In this document: positions 12,001 through 24,070 of the stretch, piece after piece
Layout of the letters: every line of letters begins with the position of its first letter
How positions within the stretch are numbered: the stretch's first letter is position 1
Assembly (NCBI GenBank): GCA_039545295.1
Contig: BCIK01000005.1
Span: forward strand, 469,142-533,141
Direction: 5' to 3'
DNA length: 64,000 nt
Source of the DNA: Udeniomyces pyricola
Lineage: Eukaryota > Basidiomycota > Tremellomycetes > Cystofilobasidiales > Mrakiaceae
Notes under the pieces: generated by a model
What the model saw: the letters and a program-made list of their open reading frames with translations, nothing else
Told to the model about the DNA's origin: nothing
The model's database searches: none
Program-made: the position numbers and the translations under genes

Positions 12001-12965
12001 TTGCTCAACCTTTAATTTGGTTCTCGTCCTGCTGCAAAGAGGTTTTGAAGTAACACGACTCATTGTCGCGTTTTCAAATGGGTCTTGTTTTATGCTATGA
12101 ACCACCTCTCTCAGCCGGAGCTTGCAGTCGCGAATTTTGAGGTCGCCCAATGTTTTCTACACGGGTGGGGCATTCGCAAGGTGAGCAGGATCTCGGTTCG
12201 ATTCCCCTTTCGATCGATGATCCCAAGGGAAGATGAATTCACGTTGAATCTACATCCTCTTATCCTACTTGGCACTTTTTTAACACCCTCCTAATTTCCT
12301 TTATGGTCTGTTTCGCCTCCCTCTCGATCCACACACTTCGGCTCTCCCTTGATCCCGTCTGATTAGGACCCGCAAAAAGCGATGCAGTACCTCCTCGTCG
12401 CCGGCCGACTTGAAGATGTCGATGCTCAACTCCAACTCGCCTCGTGCTATCTCCATGGTATTGGGACCGCCACAGGTGGGAAATCAACCTCGACCCGAGA
12501 TCCGATGAACGAGGGGTCGAAGGGGAAAAAGGATCGCAAGGTCAAAAAGGACAAAGTACAAGGTTCGTTTCTTTTTTGTCTGTGTGATGAATCCAAATGA
12601 TTCGTTTGCTTCTCGCTTTCCTCCTTCGTTTTTCCTTGTTGTTGGCTAATTGATCTCTTGTCTTGTTCTTCTTACACATCCGCATACTATCTCTCATCAA
12701 TTTTGATCGTCTCAACCTCTCATCCATCCATTACACTCTCGCTGCTCGCTGAAACTCGATGAACCGACCAAAACTATCCAATCGGCTGCATCGACTAACC
12801 GACCGATTAAATCTATCGATGGCATCAGCCGCATGGTGGTACCGCCGAGCGATTGCTCAAGGCGCGAGCGACGCTGGCCTCGGATGGGTCTGGAAGAAGA
12901 AGTACTTGCAGGCAGCAACGACGAGAGATGGACTGGGTATTGGTCTGGGAACGACGGGAAAGTAA
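9045..12965 (+). CDS. Sel1-repeat protein, Nif1/Dsf2-like
   Basis: Predicted 1016 aa in six exons: 9045-9131, 9285-11358, 11486-11976, 12115-12180, 12367-12562, 12829-12965. About 700 residues of Ser/Pro/Thr-rich, probably disordered sequence come first, with an Asp-rich run near residues 130-160. The C terminus carries Sel1-like helical repeats: HHSAHRLPQAAHHFHLAA, LTLRSGWGVERDEKSGFEFL, VANFEVAQCFLHGWGI, AQLQLASCYLHGIG and AWWYRRAIAQGASDAGL. This layout fits the fungal Nif1/Dsf2 group. S. pombe Nif1 is a mitotic inhibitor acting through the Nim1 kinase; yeast Dsf2 is poorly characterised. The assignment is by architecture and repeat sequence. An alternative start at 8931 adds 38 aa, but that ATG overlaps a GTATGT that could be a 5'-UTR splice donor, so 9045 was chosen. 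Confidence 0.75.
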
Positions 12966-13963
12966 GAAGGCGAGCAAGAAAGAAAGGAAGGGGGATCGAG
13001 GTTTGGGTTCATGCAGATTCGGATTCGAGCTCATTCTGGACAGATGTTTGAAAGATAGGGGGGGGGGGGATGCATTGGTTTGTGCAGAATTGTTGAGCAT
13101 GTGTTGGTTGTTACGGATCGAGGTTTTTCGGCTCAATGATGGCTCTTTTTTTGTGGTCCTGCGCACGCGCTGCTTATATAGCCATGACCAGTATATATGC
13201 TTGTTTAGTTTACGTCTTTCCGTTGGGAAGATCTCAAATCGCATCGAACGTTCGCGTTTTTTTTTCTTTATTCTTTTCGCCGGGGCTTTAGTTGTTACAT
13301 GAGTGATGCAGAGATAGTTCGATACATGGGCAAGGGGAAGGGGGATCGATTTATGTGAAAGGAGAAGAAACTAGCTGATATGTGGCGTGGAGGTTGGATA
13401 TGTAAATGGGGGATGCGAGATGCGAAATGACCCTGGTGATTTGTTACTGGGAGACGAGATGATGAAAAGAAGAAAAAAGAAGGAAGGAAAAAGAAGTAAC
13501 AAGAAAAGACACAGAAAGAGGAAAACGAAAGAAAGAAAGAAGGACAAGCTCTAACTCGTTAACGGAAAAGAACGAAAGGAAGAAGAAGTAAGACGAAGAC
13601 GAAGAAGAAAGAAAGAAAATCAAGCCTTCGACAATGACTTGGAACAAGTACCAAGTAAAAGTGGCTCTAGCTTGGAAACCTAGGGTTGTAATGGTTGGAG
13701 AATATCTAGATAAGAACAATGGAGGAGACAAGCAAGGAAGTGGGTATGAGGGATGGATGTCAAGCTGGAACCGACAGATGAGCGGAGAAGCACGAGGTGA
13801 AGAAGCGCCGTTCAAAGACAGAAATGAAACGGGGTGAGAAGAAAAAAAAATGCAAAGAGGGATGAGAGAGACAGGGTTTCGGAGAAAAGAAACAAATCAT
13901 TGGCCGGGGGGTTGCAATAGTCTCGTCTCTTGTTTGCTTATTCTTGTTTTTTTTTTTTCCTTC
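12966..13963. other. Convergent intergenic region, no gene seen
   Basis: Between the stops of the + Sel1 gene and the - GH16 gene. It has a G9 run near 13060, a T run near 13258, and a long AAGA/GAAG purine tract at 13460-13620. I see only low-complexity open frames. Confidence 0.65.
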
Positions 13964-15952
13964 TTAAGCAAAGAACACGACTGCACTTGCGAGAACCATC
14001 GAGAAGACGCCAAAGAAAGATGTCGTCCAAGTCGATGCGGCGGTTCGGCCAAGGACGCCAGCCGAAGTCGAAGTCGAAGTCGAGGTAGAGTTAGACCCGG
14101 TTGGGAGCGAGCCCGTGGTCGATCCTTCGGAGCCGTAGATCTTGAGGGTCTTGATCTCAAAGTAGGCGGTGTCGTAGTTGGAGGCGTCGAGGACGTATGT
14201 CGTGTAACACGTGGCGGTACCGACGAGGGCCGAGCAGGTCTCGGCGAGCGTCGTGGCTTGACCGGCCCAGTCGCCGCAGAGAGTGATGTCGAGAACGATC
14301 TTTTGAGCTGAATAAGGATGATGAGAAGACGAAGAGAAAACGAAAGAAAGGTCCGAAAAGAAACCCGATCAGTGCCTCGAACGGAAAAGAAATACCAATT
14401 ACGTATCGTTTGGAAACACACTCGCAGACAAGAGACCCCTCAAAAAAAAAACTGGAGACTTACAGCCAAAGAATGAGGCAATATCACAAGAACTAGACGC
14501 CCAAGAAGCGGAGGGCGTTCCGAGGGATGAGGTATCAATGGAAGAGGTAGCGTCCGAAACCGCGGTAGGGATATCGGCTCGAGTAAAAAACCAAATGCTG
14601 CAAGAAGAGAAAGATTCATCACCACAGCAAGGAGTCAGTATCATGTGCCTTGTGGATGCGACGTAGTTGATCTGATCCGGTGCTTGTGGAAGGTAGAGAG
14701 AAAGATGTCAAACTCACTTGATGCCAGACTCGGCAAACTCGGTGACGTAAACTCCACCCCCGGCTTTGGCGAACGCCTCGCCGTACGAGGCCTCGTTGGA
14801 GTCAGTGACGGCGCACCCCGTGTTGTCATTGACGTTATAATCACAGTCGGTGGAGTTGGTTGTGCCAGTTTGGGTTGGAGAAGAGGATTGGCTGCATCCG
14901 GACTCGGTGTGGAGGGCCATTTCTACGTTTAGGTAAAATTCAAGAGAGAAAAAGCTGATTAGTCTTCCAGCATGGCAGCTAAGATCTCCAGAGTGAGGAT
15001 GATTTTGAGAGAGCTGTTACTTCATTTTACGTACGGTTTGACGCCTGCAGGTTTACACCTTCAACCCAATCGATCTCTCCAGCCGCAGGCCAATCGATTC
15101 CCTACGAGACCAAACCGAGCAGAAAAAAAAGGAACATCGTAAGTTCGCATTCCTACTTGGTCTGAACATAGTTATGGCAGCAGAACAGAGCGAGTGGAAT
15201 GTTCGGGATACTTACCGTCGACCAGACCGCAGGCCATACCGAGCACCCGTAGGGTAAGTGCGTCGCGTCCAGGACGAAGACGCTGCCGATACCGTAGTAT
15301 TTTTTGGAGGAGAGCTTGACTGAGTTTCGCTTGTAGTTGTACTCGACAGTGGAGGTGTTGTCCTATCGGATTGCAACAACAGACGCATCGAGTAAGCCGA
15401 GATGAGATAAAGAAGGGAAACGAGCGATGTTAGAATGGTAATGAACCAAATAGAGGGCTCCGGCTTTCTTTCTGATGAAAGGCATCCCCCAACCAAGCGA
15501 GGAGCGTCATGACCCGTGGCGAGTCGACTCTGATATTGTTCTGGGTAGAAAGGATTTACGTACGACTTTGATGATAGCGTTTCCGGCGGAATTGAGGTAA
15601 GTTAGCTCGGGCGTTGAAGCTGCGGCGAAAAAGAAAAACAAAAACAAAAACAAAGAGGCAATGCACGAAGGTGAAGGTTGAGGTCAGCTTCATTCCGAGC
15701 GTTTTTTACATCCCTCTCCGCCTCTGCTGTTCTTCTCTCTGGCCAGATAAGCCAAGCTCGAAACGTACTTCCAACAGTCTGGTTAACAAACGTGACGTCT
15801 CCGTTAGTGGTGTTATCGTATTTGCCGAAGTAGTCCCAGTTGTCAAAGAAAGTCGAGCCGGAGAAGCTGTCGGAGAGGGCGTAGCTCGTGGCTTGAACGG
15901 CTGTCGAGGCGGCGAGAGTCGAGATCGCAAGAGCGGCAATAGCGAGGGACAT
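13964..15952 (-). CDS. GH16-family endo-beta-glucanase, probable GPI-anchored wall enzyme
   Basis: Predicted 378 aa in seven exons: 15952-15769, 15619-15564, 15362-15216, 15101-15035, 14922-14718, 14597-14464, 14307-13964. It opens with a signal peptide (MSLAIAALAISTLAASTAV). The GH16 catalytic signature is present as GEIDWVEG: Glu138 is the predicted nucleophile, Asp140 the assistant and Glu143 the acid/base. Other family blocks are NWDYFGKYDNTTNGDV, VWPAVWST, QMALHTESGC, SCDIASFFG and LCGDWAG. After a Ser/Thr-rich linker the protein ends in a hydrophobic stretch (FFGVFSMVLASAVVFFA), the usual shape of a GPI-attachment signal. GH16 enzymes of this group cleave or remodel beta-1,3/1,4-glucan; the exact substrate cannot be told from sequence. 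Confidence 0.93.
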
Positions 15953-16724
15953 GATGTTAGAAGACTTGTCGGAGTGCGATGATCTATGATAGGGAAGAGG
16001 AAAGGAGTAGAGCGGAAAACGAGGTGGGGGTGGGATATGATGGATAGGGTGATTGAATGGAGGATTTCGAGTTGCTCCTTTCGAAACACATGCGATCGAC
16101 TTGCCGCAACAACTGCGTAATATCACCGGCCGCCCGCGCGTCTGACGGCCGGCCCAAGTGAAATCGCCGCCCGGAAGCAAGCGCAGCTCGCCGCACCCAG
16201 GGCATTGGAATATTGCTGGAATCTCATGATGCGCAGATCATCGAGCGTCGAGCACTGTCAAAACAGTGCATTGTAATATTACGTCACGGACGTAACCTCG
16301 GCTTGACAAGGATTGACCGAGGAGAAAACCCTGCGGGACGATGCGTAAGCGTAGCGCACGTTAGAAAAGAAATGCAACAGTGCGACTGTGGCACGCACAG
16401 GAACGTATGTCACTTAGGACGCACCGGGGATGTAGGTTATTCTGGTCCATGTGATTCAACCAAGTGATCGGTGTGCAAGTAGCATAAGCAGGTGATGGTT
16501 CTGCACGTCTCTTGACTGCTATTCTCATCGAATACCGTTGGAAGACAGCAGAGACTCAAGTATGTGTTCTCACAGGCAATAAAATGACATCTCACAGATC
16601 CGTATCTACTCTGACAGTCCATCTAGTACAACCCTACCGATCTTCAACGACACAGCTTCCGTTCGTTCAGCGCCTAACACACCTCCTAATTCCGCGCCTA
16701 CGTACCCACTGCGGCGCCACCTGA
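15953..16724. promoter_or_regulatory. Promoter region of the GH16 gene
   Basis: The gap between the alkaline phosphatase 3' end and the GH16 ATG. The minus strand just upstream of the ATG is CT-rich. No other gene is evident. Confidence 0.5.
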
Positions 16725-19668
16725 TTAGCAGTGATGATCCCGTCGAGCGATAGCTGTGTGCCAAACAACACGAAAACAAGTCCTCGACAGTCAGTTCAAG
16801 ACTGTCCATCATTGCACACAGCCTTTCAGAGACACAGGAGGAGGAAAAAACAGAACAAGAGACTGTGACGTACCTCCTCCGGCAACGCGCTTGCCATCAA
16901 TGACCTTGGCTTTGCCGACTTCGTTCTCGAGCCACTCTTGGTTTGAAGGATCGTTGAGTTTCTGAGTGATGGCGTCAAGGTCGAGAGCCAGCTGATCAAT
17001 AATGAACTGGCCGACTGTGATGGCGAGTGATGTCGATAAGCCAGGTAACATGTCAGTCAAACGCACAGACGACTCTCAATCGCACCTGAGCCTTTGATTT
17101 GTCTCGATGAAAACTCGGCATCGGCATTCAAGACTCCACAGAAGAAAGAAGGGGCGAAGAGATACATACTCTCAGTGTTATCATGGTTGCCGACAAGCAC
17201 CTCGGATCCAGGGCCATACGCAATGAGGTTGACGTCGACCGCCGAGTGCCCCAACGAGCTGAACTTGAGCATAGCTCGTCGACTGAGACTTTGAGCAATG
17301 TGAATGTCGTTCTTAGAGGCCGATGCATTGTACTTGACGGCCACCTCGACCTCGGTCGCATTGGCGTCGAAGATACCGTATTGCGGGAAGATGGTTCCGT
17401 TGATGTAACCAGCGAGATTGTCGCCCTTGTAGCTGGCGATCTGACTGGCAAGGTAGGTGGACGAGTGGTTGGCAGCCTGAAGAGCAGAAGGGGTCCAACC
17501 GTATTCAGGGGCACCGTTGTATTGGCCTCCGACGGTAAGCGAGCCGCACTCGTGGTCTATGCGCCAAAGGGACAGAAAGAATCGAAACGAACATGAGCTT
17601 CAAAATCATGGCAGGATCACTAGTGCTTGAGGATACTTACCGGCTGTTCCGAGGAAGACAGTATCCTCGTTCTCGTCAATGAAGTCTTTGATGACCTAGC
17701 GAACACATGAAATCAAGTCAGAAAGGGAAAGAACGCGCGATCAGTTCCTGAACGTACAGACAACAATGTATGACGGGAGACGGACGTACCTGAACCGCTT
17801 CGTTCCAAGCAAGGATATCGTGCAGGTGAGCGACCAAGTCATTGCTGTGCCCAGCGTGGTCTAGAAACGATACGACAGGAGCGAGATATTTCAGCGGCGT
17901 ATCCTGCCAGTCGAGAGCTGCAAGAGGCCAATCTCACCAATTCGAGAGCCCTCAACCATGATGAAGAACCCCTGCTCCGAGTCAGCGGTAGCGGCCTTGA
18001 GGGCAGTCAGAGCCGTTTTGGTCATCTCGGCGAGGGAGGGCTCGAGTGTCGCGTTTCGGTCAACCTATGCCAAGGTAAAAAGAAGGCTTCAAAGATCAGA
18101 CGACAGGCCGAGTAGCCAGAAAACCACAGTTCGTATTTGTGCACTGTTATGCTCACCTCGTAGGACATGTGGCCGGGCGTGTAAAGACCAAGGAAAGGAA
18201 GCGTGGCGTTGTTTCCTCCATCGAGAGCATCGAAACCGGCTCGAGTGGAGAAGGCGTTGTAGCCTTTCTCTCGGGCCATGGCCATGACATCCGTCTGGTC
18301 AGGTCGACAGCTTTTGGGATATTCAGTAGTGTTAGGCTGAGGGCAAATATACGATGACGCATACAAGTCAGTTTCACAAGGAATAATTGCGAGTCTGTGT
18401 TCAACCATTTGACCGAAACACAGCCACTCACCTGGAAGTAGCAGAGTCCTCCGCCCATAAGAATGTCGACGGTGTGACCCCTGACAGTAAAAACGAGAGG
18501 AGAAGAGAAAACAAACATACCATATCACGTCATAAGCTACATGCGTTGGCTGATGGGATCAACCACGGCGGGACGTGCGACTTACAAGGGAGTGCCGCCG
18601 ATGAGTTGGGTGGCGATGGTCTCCTCGATATCCCTATCATAGATGTGCGAAGCGAATCCGGCCGGAGTAGCCTACAATAGAAATAGCAGATAATGTCAAC
18701 GTCATGTCTCGGAGTGGTTGTCGTGACGGAAGGAATGAGACATGCACGTACGTGGGTGATTCGCGAGGTAACGACCAGACCGGTCTTGTATCCTGTAAGC
18801 AAACAAGCAGGAAATCAGATGTCAAGAGTTGTCACCCCCCTGCTGTGAGTCAGAGCAGCCTCAAAGCTGATCCTGTCTTACCTTGAGCCTTGGCAGCTTC
18901 GAGGACAGTACCGATGGGTGCCGCGTCATCGTCGCAAGCGATGCCACCGTTGTACGTCTACGACAAAGGTAGCGAAAGGAGACCAGGTACCCAGTGCATA
19001 GTTAGCCTCAGCGCAGCGTCAAGACCCAAAGCATAGATCGACACTCCCTTTCTCAACAACGGTATAATCGCACCTTGACAGCACAGGCATAGGCTGTGGC
19101 AGCAGCAGCGCTGTCGGTAACATAGGAATCCGACGATCGAGTGCGGACGGAACCGACTTGGATCGTATCCGCTGGGAGCTGAGTGTTCCAATCCAACCCA
19201 TTCGACCACTGGTGGTAGTCACGCGCCATCGCCTCCGACGCCGGACCAAAGCCATCCGGGACGGTGAAGATGACAGATCGCACTTTGGGCTTCTTGCCCC
19301 AGGATTTGGGCTGACCGTAAGTGTTTTTGCCGTTGGGCGCATTAGGCGGACCGAAAGACTCCCGCCCTCCGTTGACTGACTTGGCGTTGATCTGGGGGAG
19401 GACGTAAGGGTACACAGTCGAGAGAGGTGGAAGGGCTGGGCACGTGGAAGCAGCAGCCGTAGCGCTCGAGGAAGCAGACGTCTGTTGCCGAGCTTGGGGC
19501 ACGGCGTGGGCGGCCACGAGGGAGGGAAGGAGAAGCAGGTAAGGAAGCTAGTGATCGGACCGGTCAAGCGAATCTATGATTAGCGACGTCGATTGATAAG
19601 AGCGATCACTTGGCCACAGGGTTACCATCCATCAACATTCTTACCGAGGAGATGAAAGTAGGCGCCAT
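16725..19668 (-). CDS. Alkaline phosphatase (Pho8-type), secreted or vacuolar
   Basis: Predicted about 579 aa in 13 exons (alternative 591 aa). Exons: 19668-19645, 19547-19074, 18957-18882, 18792-18752, 18671-18586, 18480-18432, 18336-18157, 18064-17938, 17860-17790, 17695-17641, 17556-17170, 17014-16874, 16753-16725. Catalytic features of metal-dependent alkaline phosphatases are all visible: VPDGFGP (metal Asp), TDSAAAATAYA with nucleophile Ser154, GGTPLGHTVDILMGGGL, FIMVEGSRIDHAGHSNDL, DHECGSLTVGG and GNHDNTEIGQF. It removes phosphate from monoesters at alkaline pH. The N terminus (MAPTFISSLPYLLLLPSLVAA) looks like a cleavable signal peptide. The C terminus is uncertain: reading through the last donor (GTACGT at 16873) stops at 16809. 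The intron carries an ACTGAC branch-like site and a CACACAG acceptor, so splicing is favoured. Confidence 0.93.
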
Positions 19669-21460
19669 GGTGACTGGAAGGGTTGCAGGATAGATGAGAG
19701 ATCTAGGGTGATTTGACTGGTGAGGTGGTTGCGGTGTCGTTAAGAGTCAAAAGGACCATATGCAGGACACTACAGCGACTTGAAGAGAAGAAACGCCAAG
19801 AGTAACATGAACGGCTGCAGAAGGGAGGTATCGTGAGGTGCGTGGAGGGTGTGAGGGCCACGTTTGTGAGGTAGGGACTGGGAGGCGTGTGGTGTTGGGT
19901 GATTAATTAGGTGGGATAGAGAAAGCGAGAACGTGCATCGCTCGCTTTATGTCCATCGGACGCTCCAACGTGTTTCGTCGTCTGTCGTTAGCGGTCCGCC
20001 ACGCACGAGTGCTCAAAGCAGCACAGATGGAACATCTAGTCTGGCTTGGTGTCAGTGTATAGTGTTTAGGGCGGCTAGCAAGCAGTCAGAAAACCAAGAG
20101 GTCGATGATGGAGGCAGGACGATCTGGGTGATGGACGGACGTCAAGGGTAATGAGCGGGACAAACTGGATGTGCTGGATGTGTCATCATGTGGACCGCGA
20201 CCCGCTGATGCATGCTGCATGTCGTTATATGTATATATGTCAACGCAGCGATCTAGTATGCAAGCAAGATGTGAATGGTGCGTATCAAGACTGACCGCTC
20301 GACAAAATCTAATTGACGCAATGCGATCAATTTAGAATCGTAGTACGTAATCTGATGATGCATGGTGCATAGACCAAATCGTGATTGACCGGCGACCGCT
20401 ATGATTCCAACGTTGGTATACTGTACATCGACTCAACCTCCACCGATTAGCGTTCCGCTCTTATACTCTCCTTCAACGCTCCTCGTACTACTGTTTACCT
20501 TGCGATGCACCTTGGGGGACTACATCGCAACACCACTTCGAATCAGTCAGAATACAGGACTCATATGCAATCCGCGCGACTCAAAGGGTTCTTCAACTGA
20601 TCAGTGTAATTAGCCTGACGATTCGGCGTGTAGCTGACATCTACTTGGTCGTTAAATGTCGGGCTTCCATCAGGATCGCTGCAGTCTATATTTCACCCCT
20701 GATCTTAAAAAGCAAGCTCATCCTCGATCCCTCGCTTAGTACGCGTGCCTGAGCCGTAATTCGCCTATATACAAACAGTACTAGTACTTGTGCAACACGA
20801 CGTATCAATCGAGACCGCGGACCCCATTGACCCCCCCTTTAACGTCTTCCGGACGCCTCCTTTTCTAGCCTCGATCGCTACATATGAAGGCCTGGATCTG
20901 CTTTATCATCGAAATCTTGGACCGGTGGTTCCTCTTCCTCCTCCATGAAGTGTGATTCTTGTGTACATGCATGTTTCCTCCCGTTATCGATCCTCGTCTG
21001 GTGTTTTGCCCCCCCCCCCACCTTCCCTATATACCCTTTATACCCTCCTTCTGTTGGCCCAATACCGTTGCCTACCCCTTCGTAGCGCCTTCCGATCCTT
21101 TCCAGATACAACACTCCTTCCCAGCCGTAATCCGACTCCAGCCTGACGCCGGATAACGTCCTCCATCATACGACCTTCGATCCCGTCTCTGCCGCTTCCT
21201 TCTTCCCCTAATCTTCTCTCCCCCTTCCATAATCTGTTGACAACGCAATCCGCTTGGAGAACATGTCAAACTTTTCTGCGAGCTCTAGCAAGCTTCGTCG
21301 GACAGTCCTGCAAAGAAATGCCACGCTTTTGTCACGGCTTTGGTTCGATCACGTGGGTCTCAAGGCATGCTCCCAGGACATCGATTGATTTCATATTCCC
21401 CTTGACTGACTCTTGTTCTGATTCGATCTGTTCTCTCAGGAACCCTTTGTTCCTTTCACT
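19669..21460. promoter_or_regulatory. Large divergent intergenic region
   Basis: 1.8 kb separates the alkaline phosphatase start (-) from the serine-rich gene (+). Near the + gene there is a CTCTCAG acceptor-like site (about 21439), which suggests a spliced 5' UTR. Short TATATGTATATATG sequences occur near 20228. ORFs here are short and unlike any family I know. Confidence 0.5.
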
Positions 21461-22977
21461 ATGGCGGACGGCTCTGTCCTGTCCTCTTCGGCCCTCCTCG
21501 ATGAACTCTCGCGTCTCACACCTGACGGTCGCTCAGCCCACTCTGAGCAACAGCGTCTCGCCTCTGAACGGTCCGGTCCATTAGTCGACTCTCCTCGTAG
21601 CTTTTCTCGTCGTCATCCTCCGCCTGCACCCATCCCTTCGAATCCAAGAGCGAGACGTAGCCACGCTTCACCGCTGGCGTCTTCTTCGTGGAGGGACCGA
21701 AAAAACATGCATCCATCTCTCGACCTGAGTTCGACACTGTTCTACTCGACTTTGACGGGTGTCGCAGAGCTAGCGGTCATGCAAGAAATCACAGAAGAAG
21801 ATGTCCAACTTTCCGCCTGTATCGCCTTTGCTGCCGACGTCAGTCAATCTAACGAGACGGTATCTCTGGAGCTTGAAGAGGCGTTGGAACAGACGTCACG
21901 AAGCGTCCCAGCCACTTCCCCTTCGACATCCTCTTTCGTTTCGATGTCTGCTTTATCCTCGAGTACATCGTCCCTATTGCGCTCCACTTCTTCGTACCAG
22001 TCTTCTGCACCCTCCTCACCGGCTTCGTCTAGGCTTAGACCGCTCCTTCTCGCTTCTTCAGCCACTATCAAGCCCCCTGCTCCCATCGACATTCCCTCGA
22101 TTCCAACTACCGCCCACTTAACGTCGCTAAATAGCCCCGTTTGCTACAGTACCAGTGCCAACAACAGTAGTAGCAGTATCACGTCCCTCCTCATTGGTGC
22201 CGTTTCGCCCTTCCGATCATTCTTTCTTACCCCTCCCCGAGCGAGCCTTTCAATCTCCAAGACCGACCCAACGATCAATCCCATTCATACTCCTCCTGTT
22301 TCGCGTCCCACCTCGACTGTCCTCTCGACGCTCTCCTCACCCTCTTCGACGTACCCCTCGACCCCGCCTCTCCTCTCTTCTCGCTCGCCCAGCCCCCAGC
22401 CGTCCTTTGACTACGAAGCGTTCTTTCATTCTCGTCTCCCAGTCTCTCATTCGGCCTCTTCCAGTTATGGCTCGTTCTCGCTTGAGTCTTACGTCACTGA
22501 AGATGCGAACAACCTATGGGAGCCTGTCAAGGACGATGGGCAAGCGAAACAAGACGACGATGAGGATGAGGATGTCAACGGGGATCAGAGTGGGGACGAT
22601 CAAGTCTTGGTCACTCCTCCAAGTTCGCCATCGAAAGGAGGAGAAATTCAACTTGCAACGGATGGCGCCGATGAGGAATTAGATGGATCGAGGGGCATCT
22701 CAGGCGTAGAAGAATCTTCGACCGCCATAGATGTTGTCGCGTTTGGTACGTCTTTTGATAATTCGCTCTGCCGGTTTCCTAAAGATGATGACGGATGGAT
22801 AGAAAAATAACCTTTCTCGGCCTTCTTCCACTTTCTACATGTGCCTATGTGTGTGCCCAATGTGATCATCTACTTTGCTAAACAGTTCCTATCAACGCCA
22901 AACATCATCATCTTGCTCTCCTTCATTCTACCCCTAAACTCTCCTCGACTCTCGCTTCCCCCTTCGTGACGCCGTAA
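21461..22977 (+). CDS. Serine-rich protein of unknown function
   Basis: Predicted 458 aa in two exons, 21461-22745 and 22886-22977, joined at a GTACGT donor and AACAG acceptor in phase 1. I do not recognise it. The N terminus has a helical segment (SSALLDELSRLTPDGRSAHSEQQRL). A second conserved-looking block follows (STLFYSTLTGVAELAVMQEITEEDV, quoted only as STLFYSTLTGVAELAV). Most of the rest is Ser/Pro/Thr low-complexity sequence, then an acidic stretch (QDDDEDEDVNG) and a short tail ending FVTP. It has no signal peptide and no transmembrane segment. Compositionally it resembles phosphorylated regulatory or cytoskeletal proteins, but no function can be assigned. Confidence 0.72.
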
Positions 22978-23835
22978 CCTCTGATAGATTTCTTCGGCGT
23001 CCTGTAGATTGGGGTTTTTTTTCCTTCCTTTTCTTCTTATTCCTATTCGGGTCTCTGATTCAAGGAAAATCAGTTAGTTTTCAGATGAATCATCTCTTCT
23101 CTGTCGCGATGGGCCGGGCCGGTCTTTTTTTTTTTTTTTCCTTTGCTTCACTTTGTGTTTTACTTTTGTTGGCCGTCCTTTCTCTTCCTTTCTCTCCTCA
23201 CGGGTTCTCGTCTCGGATATGTTTCTTTGGGTCCCTTGTCAACCTCTCCACCCGCAGAATCCGTCGGTCCGCCGGCCGTGCGTGTACTGTACGTCGATGG
23301 GTAGAAAGTGACCACTATATATATATATATGTATACATATGTATGTAGTCCTTTCATCTGATAGTCCTCCTCCCCTCCGGTTTTCTGCTCAAGTCTTCAC
23401 GAGATCGAATTTGTTTTTCTTCTTTCCTTTCTTTATTCCTTTGACGAAACCCAAATCAACGTCCGTCTTCCTGTCTCCCTGCTTATCTCTCCGTCTGTCT
23501 GTCTGTCCGTTCGATCTAATATATATAGGTCGTCGGTATATATATATGCATGATCATCCGTACTCCCGCCGATCACCACATCTGATTTATGAGATACGCG
23601 TTGTAATGAATCAAATGAGAGCCACAGCATCCTTGGGATTCCAATCTACAACTAAATCATATACAAAAAACGGAGCAAAGAAAAAGGAAGAAGGAGATGG
23701 AGAAGAACAGAGAAGACTCGACATAGTGGAGAAAATAAAAAGATCAGATAAACGAGGAGGTTGCTCGAGGCGCCCAGTTTTTCTTTTTGGGGGGGGGGGG
23801 GGGGGGGGAGGGGTTTTTTTTTTTTGTTTCGTTAT

Positions 23836-23868
<33 letters not shown>

Positions 23869-24070
23869 TGAAGAGGTTTCTTCTTTTGTGTACGTATATG
23901 GGTGGGTGTGGGGGGGGGGGGGGGGGTGTTGTTGATACCAAGTGATAGCAGTAGAGTCGCAAAGGCTCATCGCAACCATCGGCACTATAGCTAGCTGGGC
24001 GCAGCGCGCTAGTAGTTAGTTGATCCATCCCACCAGTCCAGGTTGATCCCTACTATGTAAGGAGGTTCGA
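22978..24070. other. Convergent intergenic region with G-tract cluster
   Basis: Between the stops of the serine-rich gene (+) and the transcription factor (-). It contains T runs (23127-23140), TATATA/GTATAC alternation (23314-23344) and three long G runs (23789-23926). No gene is supported. The poly-Gly and poly-Pro open frames here are artefacts of the homopolymers. Confidence 0.75.
23789..23926 (+). repeat. Three long G homopolymers
   Basis: G runs of about 20 (23789-23808), 32 (23836-23867) and 17 (23910-23926) nt lie within 140 bp, separated by T- and A-containing spacers. They could form G-quadruplexes. Run lengths in the assembly may be unreliable. Confidence 0.9.

Noticed and set aside
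23611..24028. Poly-Gly and poly-Pro open frames on both strands
   Set aside because: They are direct translations of G homopolymers in intergenic sequence.
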